A DNA stretch of 64,000 bases, from the NCBI GenBank assembly GCA_947471745.1, contig CANJKZ010000820.1, positions 4,059,001-4,123,000 on the forward strand, given 5' to 3'. This document shows positions 36,801 to 46,639 of this stretch, piece after piece. The notes beneath the pieces were generated by a model that ran no database searches, was not told where the DNA came from, and saw only the letters and a list, made by a program, of their open reading frames with translations. Numbering within the stretch: position 1 is the first letter of the stretch; each line of letters begins with the position of its first letter. The translations under genes were made by a program, and so were the position numbers. Origin of the DNA: Closterium sp. Naga37s-1 (Eukaryota > Streptophyta > Zygnematophyceae > Desmidiales > Closteriaceae).

Positions 36801-38489
36801 GAATGGTATGAGGGCATGGGATAATATATATTTCATGCTTATAATTGTGTGTGAATGTTGAGTCATGATGTCGAGTGTGTGTGTCGAGTCAATAGCGAGT
36901 TATCGCTAGACGCGTGCTACGCGGTCGTTTGTGTCTCGCGCGCGGTTTCTATTTTGTCGTGCGCGGTTTCTATTTTGTCCTGTGTCGAACGTTCGGCGTG
37001 TCGCAGGTGTGTGTAGCAGACCCATCAAGAACTCAAGGATGAGTTTGTGATGAAGAGCCCGAGCCTTGGTGTCAAGCCTCAAGTGATTTCGAAGCTCGCC
37101 AAAAAGGGTACACCTCAAGATATTGAAGATAGTTACATTACTTTGTGTAGTGTAACATTTCACTTGGTGTAGGCCCTAGTGAAGGGTAGTTTCGAGACCC
37201 TTCGTGGTTGGGGACAGTGTGGCACTGTTCCACATCACTGTACCTCGGCTCTTGGGGTTTGTAGGAGCTGGGAGTCATTCCCAACTCGTAACTCTTCCTA
37301 TCTTGTGTTCTAAGACTATAGTGGCTGCCATAGTACCGTTCGTTCAAACCGACGCTGTGTCGTCAATTCTTTATCAAATCGTGCAATCTAAATTGCTAAT
37401 TGTAGACGACGTGAAGACGCTCCAGATCCAATTTGAATCAAGTCATTTTCAGCTGTGACCAGAACGCTATCAACGTTTGAAGCCGCTGTGCAGAAATCCG
37501 TCTGTGCTCTCTATCTTTCGTTTTAGGCACATTCAAGCCTATTGTGACTATAACAGTTTTCGCTGTATGGTAACCTGATCGCGTGTTTCCATCGCCCGTG
37601 CCTTCGTGCGTGCAGCGTTCTTCGCGGTGCTGGTGGCCGTTGCCTACGCGGATCACAATGATCACAGCCAACCGAAAAAAACGGGTCAGTGCTTCGCGCG
37701 TCCGCATTCCGCCCGTCGCTCTACCCTCTCCTTGACACTTTCTCGACACCCTTTATCCCCTTTTCACTCAGCATGGCCTCCCTTTCGAATCCCTTTTCCC
37801 CAATTTTCAAAAGTCTCTCTTACACTACGGCAGACACCTTCACGGCGAAGCTGATTGGCGCCAACGAGGTTCCCAAGGGTAACTCCGCGGCTGCCAGAAA
37901 CGCCGTTAATGACAAAAGCGGCACGGGGCAGATGAAGCTGGAATTCTACAAGTAAGACTCTCAAGCTTTACATCTGTGAAAGAACATCTTTGATGTTCGC
38001 ATCAGCTCCTCAGGCATTACATCTGTGACAACGTGGGATGATGCGTACATTCCTCTTTTCAAGAATATGAATCTCTGTCCTTCTTTCCTGCGATGCACAG
38101 CAGCTGATGTTAAATCCTCGTTTCTTTCTTTTTTCCCAACATCCCTGGTGGTGCCACGTGTGATCAGGAAGGACGACAAGCTGGTGTGGGTCAAGTTCGC
38201 AGTGAAGGCGTCAAAGCTGGAGGGCGAGATGCCGCCCACCAAGACGCACATCCACAAGGGCGACAAGGGGCAGAACAGACCCGTGTTGCTGGAGCTGCCG
38301 TGCAAGTACGAGAAGAAGAGCAACAATGACTGGCGCTGCGAGGGCGTGATTGGTCAGGAGAAGGCCCTCTCGCATTCGCAGGTGTCGGATCTGATGAAGA
38401 TCGCGCATCAGCCGAGTGGGTTCTACGGGAATATCCACACCAAGAAGTACCCTGATGGCGCCGTGCGCGGTCAGTTCTCCAGGAAGTAA
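30870..38489 (+). CDS. Secreted CHRD-domain protein 1, intron 1 holds a retrotransposon
   Basis: Exons: 30870-30906, 37616-37684, 37834-37951, 38168-38489; phases close to 181 aa ending at TAA. The start codon is placed by the paralogue at 54412-55525, which has the same 37-nt first exon (MAFTxARRV). Residues 1-26 form a signal peptide (MAFTFARRVLLLAFFAVLVA, cleavage after AYA). The rest is a CHRD-like domain: FTAKLIGANEVP at its start, KTHIHKGDKGQNRP in the middle, GNIHTKKYPDGAVRGQF at the C-terminus. CHRD domains are beta-sandwich modules of extracellular proteins; the ligand is unknown and no enzyme activity is implied. Intron 1 is about 6.7 kb because a copia element (31060-37555) sits in it in sense orientation; without the element and one copy of gtttt the intron would be about 208 bp, against 210 bp in the paralogue. 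Confidence 0.85.
31060..31888 (+). repeat. 5' LTR of intronic copia
   Basis: It begins TGTTGGTGCAACCC. Its right end is set by alignment to the 3' LTR, two bases before the primer site. Its final 130 bp are more diverged than the rest. Confidence 0.88.
36736..37555 (+). repeat. 3' LTR of intronic copia
   Basis: It begins TGTTGGTGCAACCC directly after the polypurine tract and ends ..gactataaca, followed by gtttt, the copy of the target site. Confidence 0.93.
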
Positions 38490-39149
38490 CGGTTGAAGTT
38501 GACCCAAGATTGAGCAGAGGAGCAGAGGAGCAGGAATCGAGAGGAGCGGTGAATAAGATTCAGAGGGGCCATGAGGGAAGGAAGGAGATTGAAGCATGTC
38601 CTTGCTCCGCCTAGGTAGCGTTTCTTTCTGGTGGACCCCCAAAGGATTAGAATAAGCGAGCCCTTAGGTTTCACATTGTTGGTTTACCTACACTCTTGTG
38701 CAGATGTTAATTGAAGAGAAATTTAATACTCTCACTCACGCCAACGCACTCAGCACACAGCTTGCACACAGGCCATCATGCCATGGGTCCTTCTCACATC
38801 ACCTGCCACCTTGTTGCCCTGATAAGTGCGGCTGTTCCCTGAGAGTGTAATGCCTCAAGTTCTATGGGCTACGGTATCATGCTTCCAACACTGAGTGTCG
38901 ATTGCTGTGATCAAGCTGCTTTCATTTGCCATTGAATGAAAAAAATGAACAGACTCGTATGGTACAGTACACAGACAGTCTGGATTTGCACTGCCAGATG
39001 TTTGCATGAGCTGTGGCCATTGCTGCCTTAGAATCGCGCACAGATTGCTCTAGTGTACCAAACTCAACTCCCCTCCTCCGCCGCTTCGAATTATTTAAAA
39101 TCCAAATGCACATTGTCTCCAGCATCTGCTCTCTTCTCGATCCCTGCCC
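38490..39149. other. Tail-to-tail intergenic region
   Basis: It lies between the stop of the first CHRD gene (plus) and the stop of the CLC gene (minus), so it should contain both 3' ends. I see no further gene or repeat. Confidence 0.5.
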
Positions 39150-41414
39150 TCACTCCTGCTCCCGCTCCTCCTCTCCCTCACCTGCATCCTCCCTCACCAC
39201 CAGCATGTCCCCCGCTGCACCTTCTTCCCCACCATCATCACCCAGGGTTTGACCCACCCCCCCTCTCATCCCCTCCTCCCCTCCCCAATGCACATGCCTC
39301 ACTGATGCCCCTCGTCCCTCTTCCCCTGCCTTCCCCTCTCCCTCCATCCCTTCCCCCTTCACACCCTTCCCTCCCTTGTGCTCTGAACCGCCTCCACCAC
39401 CTGCTTCCCTCACTCTTACAGCACCACCATCCCTCCCTCTGCCCGCAACACCAGAAGCTTCCCTGCTTGCACCACCCCCAACCCCACCGCCAGCAGAAGC
39501 AGCAGGCAGCAGGGCAAGGTTGCGTTGGGAGCGGGCGGCAGCAGCCAGGGCAGCCGCGGCAGCCTGGGCTCGCAGGCTCTCCAGCACCAGCCTCACCGCC
39601 TTCCTCCACCTCTCCCTCGGAGACACCCTCCCTGCCCACCTCCTCTGCCCCTCCCTCGCCCCTCGCCTCTCCCCCCGCTCCCTCTCCCCTCGCTCGCTCC
39701 CCCTCCCCCCCTCCTCCCCGTCCACTCCCCCCTCCACACCACTCCCCTCCTGCCCATTCATCCCCTCGCCATGCCCTTCCATCCTCCCAGCATCATGCTC
39801 TGGGCCTGGTTGCAGGTACAAGTGTCGTACAGAGTCCATAGCAGCCAGCATGGACGCCAGATTCACTCTCTCAGTCGCCTCTGCCTGCTGCTGCACCGTG
39901 TCCCCCATGGCCAGAGCATCTGGGTCTAGAGCCGCCAGGATACGGGCGGCACGGTCGCGGGCGGCTTGGGTGGCTTCCGGGGTGAGGGAGGCGACAGAGG
40001 GGCGGGAGGAGGAGAAGCGGCGGGAGAGGCGGAAGGAGGGCAGGCCGAAGTGGCCCCACGTGGTGACGCTGGCGTGCACTGGCTTGGCGTCTATCAGGTG
40101 CGCTCGGGTTATCAACCCCGCCTGCAATGGAGGGGCAGAGGGGATAACGGGGTGGAGGGGGGGGGAATCGGGGTATGAGGGTTTGCATATGATGGCACGG
40201 GACAGCATGGCATGAGAGCATGGGGAAGAGCAATTGTGGTGACGCTGGTGTGCACTGGCTTGGCGTCTATCAGGTGGGCTCGCGTTATTAGCCCCGCCTG
40301 CATGAGATGAGATGGGGACAAGGGGAGGAGAGGGGAGGGAGGTGGGGGGATAGGTGGGAGTGCAGGTGTGTATAAGCGTGTAGGCATTGCAAAATCGCCA
40401 TTGCGAGCACAGAGGGTCTGGCATTGCTTAGGGTGGCATGGGATGAGATGGGATGGGATGCAAAGGTTCTCTGTGGTGACGCAGCCGTTCACTGATGCGC
40501 AGGATGCAGGAAGGGGAATGGAGGTTCTTTCGCTTGATGACTAACATTGCGATGCATGGCTGATGGCATGGCATGGCTCGTGACAGAGCTGGTGGCATTG
40601 CTGATGGTGGCAGATGGCATGGCACGGCATGGCATGGCATGGCATGGCACAGCACGGCATGGCATGGCATGGCTCGTGACAGAGCTGGTGGCATGGCTGA
40701 TGGTGGCAGATGGCATGGCACGGCATGGCATGGCATGGCATGGCACAGCACGGCATGGCATGGCATGGCATGGCACAGCACGGCATGGCATGGCATGGCA
40801 CGGTGCATGGAGTCTCACCGGCTGGCCTGTGCTGTCGACCACACACACGTACGTCAGGTTGAGCTGTGTGTAGGGGCGGGAGAGAGGAAGAGGGCGGATG
40901 AGAAAGATAAGGCATGGTGTGGCGGCAGCCAGGACAGCACAGAGACTTACACCATTCTGAACAGGGATTGAACAGGAGGCTCACTGAACCCATGATTCAT
41001 ACGACACGGCCAACATGTGCAAGGCAAGTCATCTCACGGCCCATGCAGCAGCTCACCTTGCGCATGAGGGGGAAGACGCGGAGGATGGGCATGCAGAGGG
41101 GCACGTGGAAGGGGAAGGGGTCCATGATGGCCGTCACATCTAATAGCACCTCCGCCTCCCCGCCTCCCACCACCGCCCCCACCGCCCCCCTGCTGCACTC
41201 TGCGCCCCCCACCCCCTCCTCCTTTTCTACCCTCTCCCTGGCGTTTGATGTCTCTTCACTCCCTCCTTCAACCTCGAAACTTTTCCTCGCTCCCTCCTCT
41301 AGCTGCTTCTGCTGATGCTGCTGCTGCTGCTGCTGTTGCTGCATCGATGTGGCACACGCATCAGACGCAGCATCAGAAGCAGCAGCGTTCGAGGGCGCAT
41401 CTGGCGCAGCAACA

Positions 41415-41447
<33 letters not shown>

Positions 41448-44400
41448 GGCACAGGCGCAGGAGGGGTGGAAACGAGAGAAGGGGGGCGAGGGGGAAGAGG
41501 GCTGTGACTGCCTGTGCTGGGGATCTGCCAGCTCCTACCATCAGCACTGCCTGCAGGGGCTACTGCTAGCTGCCCGTGCCCATGGCCATGCCCATGCCTG
41601 AACCCATGACCATAGGCATGCCCGTACCCATACCCATGCTCATACCCATGCACACGCCCCATGCCATGCCCATGCCCACGATACACATCAGTACTGAACG
41701 CATGCTCCACCTTCCCCACTCCGTCTCGTTGTGAAGATCCAGCAGCCGAGCCAGCAGCACCGCCAGCAGCAGCAGCACCCCCAACAGCACCGCTGCCAGC
41801 AGCCCCAGCAGTGGCAGCGACAGCAGGAGCGCTGTGCAAAGACGGTGCTGCCGCCCAGAGCGCGTCTTCTGCCGCCCACTGCTGGTCCGCCAGCCTGGCA
41901 TTGGTCTCCATGGCCAGCAGAGTGCGGTCCAACAGCCGCTCCTCGCCCTCCCTCCGCACCATCTCCCTCATCCGCCTCTCCTCTCCCGTCTCGCTGTCGT
42001 CGTGGCACGTCAGAAGCTTCTGCGCAAGTTCCTCTGTGTACCGGTGACCTCTTCGTCTCTCTCTCCTCACGCGCCTCTGTGCTTCTGTTTCCCACTCGTG
42101 GCTCTCACCTTCTTCCTCCTCCTCCTCCTCCTCTTCCTCCCGCTCTTCCCCATCGTCCTCCTCGTCCTTCCCTTCTCCTTTAGCTTCCTCCATTCCGCCT
42201 GCCCTCCTCCCCTCCTCCATCCTCGCATCGCCCCCCTCCTCCGTCCCAACTCTCGCTTTCCTCGTCCACGGAACCCGCTTCATTACACCGCTAAACCGCA
42301 ACCCTGCCATCCGCCCCAGTCGTGCCAGACTGCCCCCACCACCACCCGCAGCACCAGTAGGACCAGCAGGGCCTGCAGCAGCAGCAGCCGCACGAGGCGA
42401 ATCACGTCTGTCACCAACGCCGGCACCACCATCGCTGCCACCACCAGCAGCAGCAGCACCAGAAGCAGCCGCACCAGCAGCGGTGGCGGCAGCGGCAGCG
42501 GCGGCAGCAGCATCACAGGTGTGGTTATGAGCAGCGAGCAGCGCAAGCAGCCTGGTGCGACTGACCACCCCTTTCAGCCCGCCCTCCGCATCCACCACCA
42601 TCAGCGCCGGCGACAAGCAGCCGATCAATGCCGCCCGCACAAGCGACGGCGTCTCCATCTCACGCAGCTGTGCCACGTGGCGGTCCATGAGGTGGCGCGC
42701 CAGCAAGCCCTGGTGGCGCGCGTGGGGCTTGTCTTGAAGGAAAGGAATCTTCTTGATTGACAGCAGCACCTCGTCGTAGCTGCGGCCTAACAGCTGCGCC
42801 ACTGCCTTGGCCACCCCTATGCTGCGCGGAGGAAAAGACGAGAGATGGGGAGGAGAGACAGAGATGAGGGAACGGAGAAGCGATGTGGCACGTGCGGCTT
42901 GTCCTAACAGCTGTGCTACTGCCTTGGCCGCTGCTATGCTGCGATGGTCTGAGGGACGGCGTGGGGAAGGCGAATGTGGAGAGGGAGAATGTGGGGAAGG
43001 AGAATGTGGGGAAGGAGAATGTGGTGAAGAGAATGTGGTGAAGGAGAATGTGGGGAAGGAGAATGTGGTGAAGGAGAATGTGGTGAAAGAGAATGTGGGG
43101 AAGGAGAATGTGGGGAAGGAGAATGTGGTGAAGAGAATGTGGTGAAGGAGAATGTGGGGAAGGAGAATGTGGTTGGTGAGAATGCGGTTGGTGAGAATGC
43201 GGAATGGGATGGGGAGAGGGATCAGGATAGGCATGTGGCGATTGGGATCATCAATAGGGATGGGGAGGGATGTTTACGTGTATGGTCGGGTTGTCTGGAG
43301 GGGCGATTTTGTGGCATACAACGTGAATGCGCCATGCAACGTGCCACAGTGTGGATAGCGGTCATGGGTAGTGATGGATGGGTGCACGTACCCACAGAGG
43401 ATGGGAAGCAGAAGGCTGATGTCTCCTGATGCTTCCATTAGCATCACCTGCTCTCCGTCACACGCACGCACACACGCATGCACATGTACACACACGCACA
43501 CACACAAGCACGCGAGCGTACACATGCATATGCAACAGAGCAAGAACAGTTACTGCATGAAGCACAGAGATGGCGACACAGCACCCACGCCAGAGCACTT
43601 CCGGCACAACACTCACAGCAAGCGAGATGGTACGGAGCATACACCCCCCAGGCACATAGCGGACCCCACATGCGCATCAATGGTCTTTAAAGCCTCTCAA
43701 AAACCGCCCGCAGCACTCACAGCAAGCGAGATGGTGAGGTGCGTGTACCCCGCCAGGCACGCAGCAGACCCCACATGCGCATCAATTGTATCTAATAGTC
43801 TTGTCTTTCGCAAACCACTTGCAGAACTCACAGCGAGGGAGATGGTGAGGTGTGTATACCCCGCCAGGCACGCAGCAGACCCCACGTGCGCATAGATGCT
43901 GGGCTGCGCAAACTGCTCCGGCAGCGCAGCATGCAACCCCATGCCAAACAGCCGCCCCAGTGCCGCCCCGTAGAGCAGCTGGGGGATGAACTGCCCGCTG
44001 GGCACCGCCAGGCCTGAAATGGACGCCGCTAGAAGCGAGTAGGCGATGAGGAACACGCCCACCACGCCTGCAGGGAAGACCCGTGCGGTGACGGCCTCCC
44101 CGGTGGCGGTGGTGCTGGCCGTGTCGCCCATGAGGTGCTTCACTGCGCCCTCCTCCCCGCGCAGCAGCAGTGTGGCGAGCTCGTTGTAATGGCCGGCAGG
44201 GCAGTCGTACTGCACCAACACCATGTGCCCCGCCGCTCCCTCTCCGTGCCCCTCCGTTGCTCCACTGTGTCCCCCTGCCTCCGTGCTGCCACCTGCTGCT
44301 GCTGTTGGTGGTGTCTCTGGTGCTGTTGTTTCTGCTGGTGTCTCTGGTGCTACTGTTTCTGCTGGTGCTGCTGGTGCTGCTGGTGCTTCTGGTGCTGCTG

Positions 44401-45856
44401 GTGGCGCTGTTGCTTCAACTGTGCTGCCTGCCGCTGCTGCTGATGCGCTTGCTGCTTTGACCCGAGGGACCAACACTCCTAGTGATGCCGATGCTCTCGG
44501 TTTCACCGGTGCGGCAGATGTGCTTGCTAACTCAGCAGCATGCCACGTTGGAGAAAGTGACACGTGTGCAGTGGACGTGGCACTGGAGTGAGACGCAGGG
44601 GGAGCAGCAGGAGCGGAGGCGGTGGGAGGAGGGAGGGAGATGCAGGGCGACATGGCTGGGAGGAGGTGGAACAGCAGTGACACCACCAGCGCACTCACAG
44701 CCGCATCTATGATCTTCACAGCTTTGCGCCGCCTCCACGTCTCCGTCCGTCTCGCTCTCAGCACCTTGAGCGACAGTACAGTGTAAAGGCGACTGAGCAG
44801 CCCTCCTACAACGCCTAGCACGAGGAATGGTCCTACGTCCTTGGCCGTCCAGGATATGGTAACTGGGTTTAGGACGAATAAAAGGAAGGCTTCGTATGTG
44901 ACTATACCGGCCATGGCCTCGACGAGGAGGACTATAACGAGTGTGCTTATAGTGGCGGAGACGAACGATTTGAAGGTGGCTTCGGTGGACCAGAAAGAGG
45001 AGACCTCTTCGAACATGAACAGCACTCCGCCGATTGGTGCTTTGAATGCCGCCGCCACGCCCGCCGCGCCGCCGTACGTCACGAACGCGCGCTGCTCGTC
45101 GCGGTCCATCCACGCCACCGCCGCGCCGCCGTGATGCCCCCCGCTGCCGCTGCTCGCGCTGGGCTTTCCCCCGCGCACGCGGCCTGTTTCCCTCCGCGGC
45201 TTATCTGCGCGCTTCTTCCCATGCGCGCTCGCGTGCGCGTGCAGGCCGATGAGCGGGAGGTGCACGAGCGCAACGGCGATCCCCGCGCCGATGTGCGCCA
45301 TGGGCCCCTCGCGGCCGACGGGCATGCCCGCCGCCACGACGAGCAGCAGCCCCAGGAACTTGACGACCGTTGTACGCAGCTCAAAGAACCCCGGAATGCT
45401 GTTTCCGTTAAGGAATCCCTTTATCTCGGGGACGCCCGAGCCGTTCGCGAGCGGCGCGACGTTGACCGTTAGAACGGCCGCCAGGCCGACGAGCGCGGCT
45501 TGGACGAGCGCCATGAGGAGCGACGCGACGAACACGCGGGAGAAGGGAACGCGCGCCGTGGCGTGCGCGCCTAGGAGCGTGTCGTTGAGAGCGTAGAGGA
45601 CTTCGAAGAATTCGACGATGGCGGTGGCGAGCAGCCATGAGAGCGCGCCGATGGTGACTCCCGCGAGCAGCACCAGTCCCCACAGGCGCAGCGACCGCGC
45701 CCTCGCCGCGGACTTCTCGTCGCGAAGCTTCGTGTCTGTTTCGCCGCCTATTAGTCTGGCTTCCGCCGGCGCGAGAGCATCCGTGGACGAGTCTCCGGAT
45801 GCTCTTTCGCCGCTACCGCGTCTGCGCCACAGACGAGGTCGGAACCTCACCGCCAT
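39150..45856 (-). CDS. CLC-family chloride channel or exchanger with CBS domains
   Basis: Exons (minus): 45856-43832, 43447-43392, 42821-41057, 40863-40819, 40121-39150; phases close to 1,620 aa. It moves chloride or nitrate across a membrane as a homodimer. CLC signatures are present: GSGVPEIKGFLNG at about 139-151 (Ser, as in chloride-selecting members, not Pro as in nitrate-type AtCLCa), GREGPMAHIG with the gating Glu at 183, AAFKAPIGGVLFMFEEVSSF with the internal Glu pair at 283-284, and GLAVPSGQFIP later in exon 1. Exon 2 gives VMLMEASGDISLLLPIL. Exon 3 starts GIGVAKAVAQLLG and carries the first CBS half (MVVDAEGGLKGVVSRTRLL); the second CBS runs over the end of exon 3, exon 4 (TYVCVVDSTGQP) and exon 5 (GLITRAHLIDAKPVH). 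The protein is about twice the usual 750-800 aa because of low-complexity inserts: Ala/Pro-rich within the membrane part, Gln/Ala/Glu-rich within exon 3, and a long tail. Splice-site copies lie in introns 1, 2 and 4. Confidence 0.85.
40121..40320 (-). repeat. Duplicated start of CLC exon 5 with its 3' splice site
   Basis: Two copies of cag followed by the coding start of AGLITRAHLIDAKPVH begin at 40121 and 40297, 176 bp apart. Both are about 60 bp long and keep the acceptor. I take the inner copy as the exon, since only it continues into the long terminal frame. Confidence 0.8.
40565..40803. repeat. GGCAT/GGCAC pentamer array with a 100-bp higher-order repeat
   Basis: Array of ggcat units with ggcac and agcac variants in CLC intron 4, starting within about 20 bp of the donor of exon 4. 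A longer block (ggctcgtgacagagctggtggcat..) is repeated at about 40576 and 40670. Confidence 0.88.
42821..42960 (-). repeat. Duplicated start of CLC exon 3 with its 3' splice site
   Basis: cgcag followed by the start coding I-x-x-AKAVAQLLG occurs at 42821 and again at 42938, 117 bp upstream in the gene. The outer copy diverges after about 45 bp. The inner copy leads into the long exon 3. Confidence 0.8.
42961..43202. repeat. 12-bp-type minisatellite (gagaatgtggkg)
   Basis: About 18 copies of a unit like gaatgtggggaaggagaatgtggtgaag (two half units) in CLC intron 2. It begins just upstream of the outer exon-3 copy. Confidence 0.85.
43617..43900 (-). repeat. Three tandem copies of the end of CLC exon 1 with its 5' splice site
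   Basis: The block coding AHVGSAACLAGYTHLTISLA followed by gtgagt occurs three times, with donors after 43832, 43721 and 43617 (spacing 111 and 104 bp). The second copy is in frame with the first (111 = 37 codons) with no stop between, so use of the second donor would add 37 residues. The third copy is more diverged. Confidence 0.88.
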
Positions 45857-46639
45857 GTGCTGGCACGCGCGGGACGTTTCTATTGAAAGATACGCATCAT
45901 AAGGACTTCGTTACTGACAATGCGAGGGTTTCCCGCTGTCATGGTCGCGAGTTGGTCGACCCAAAAGTACGCATGTCTCTGGCCTGAATGACTCAGTATG
46001 AGCGTAGGGAGTTGTCCGAGACCGGATTGAACTGGTGGTACATAGACTTCCTGCAGCATGTCTCTGCTTGTTTGGTCCGCTGAATCCAGATGCAGGGAGC
46101 GAGCAGCGAGTTCACGCCGCAAGGCCCCACGGACGGTTATGAGCGGCAGAGAGCTCCCAGTGCTCCCAGAGACCGCCGTGCCGTGCGCTCCGCAGATTCT
46201 GACTTTTGCTGCGGAAATTCCCATGGCGGCGGAAATCTCAAGGTGGTCCCCCACGGCCATCCATCAATTCCTCCTTGGCCGACTGAATCTCCAAGATGTG
46301 TCAGAAGTGTGTGAACGGATGGCGTCCGCTTTCGGCCGCACTGTCATACGAATGAAGAGGACCGTCGGATCTGTGCGAATTGATGAGCTTCGCGATCTGT
46401 AGTGGGCTGTAACGAGTTTTATCACAACCAACCAGTTCGAATTGTCAGCCAAAAACTTGTTACAGGCTGATCTAATCCTTACCCATGTTAGGTGTGTTTC
46501 CTTTGGTCACATGGCTATGGCCATTCCAATCACCTCAGCTCTTCTATTTTGGGATGCTTGAAAACTGAACGAAGACTTTGCACTTATTCACAGAAAAATG
46601 CACTGCCATGGCATTAGGCAACACCTTATTGAAAGGTCG
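45857..46639. other. Intergenic region, CLC promoter and protease 3' end
   Basis: CLC (start 45856) and the protease (stop 46640) are both on the minus strand, so this region should hold the CLC promoter and the protease terminator. ORFs of 126 codons (minus) and 114 codons (plus) overlap each other here without family likeness; I do not call either. Confidence 0.45.

Larger units (their letters stand above)
31060..37555 (+). mobile_element. Ty1/copia element, looks whole, in CHRD intron 1
   Basis: LTRs at 31060-31888 and 36736-37555 and the target duplication gtttt (31055-31059 and 37556-37560) define it. A primer-site-like tggattcagagcc starts at 31891. One long gag-pol frame runs from an ATG at 32007 to 36692 (about 1,560 codons). 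In order: gag; CCHC knuckle (CHYCHKSGHMWRDC) near 32.8 kb; protease (VIDSGATYSM) near 33.1 kb; pre-integrase (LHRRMGHV) near 33.77 kb; integrase (MPYSPAMNGIAERA) at about 33.9-34.5 kb; RT (MVVYVDDILIFS) at about 35.2-35.9 kb; RNase H (SSVESEYMAL, LTKHMRV) to 36.6 kb. A polypurine tract (ccgagggggag) precedes the 3' LTR. No obvious breaks. The LTRs differ by about 3-4 percent plus small indels, most of it in their last 200 bp. Confidence 0.95.

Noticed and set aside
40428-41000. Frames rich in His-Ala-Met-Pro-Cys
   Set aside because: Products of the ggcat/ggcac array in a CLC intron; only the short exon 40863-40819 within this stretch is supported.
45880-46402. 126-codon (minus) and 114-codon (plus) overlapping frames upstream of CLC
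   Set aside because: They overlap on opposite strands, show no recognisable motif and lie where the CLC promoter is expected.
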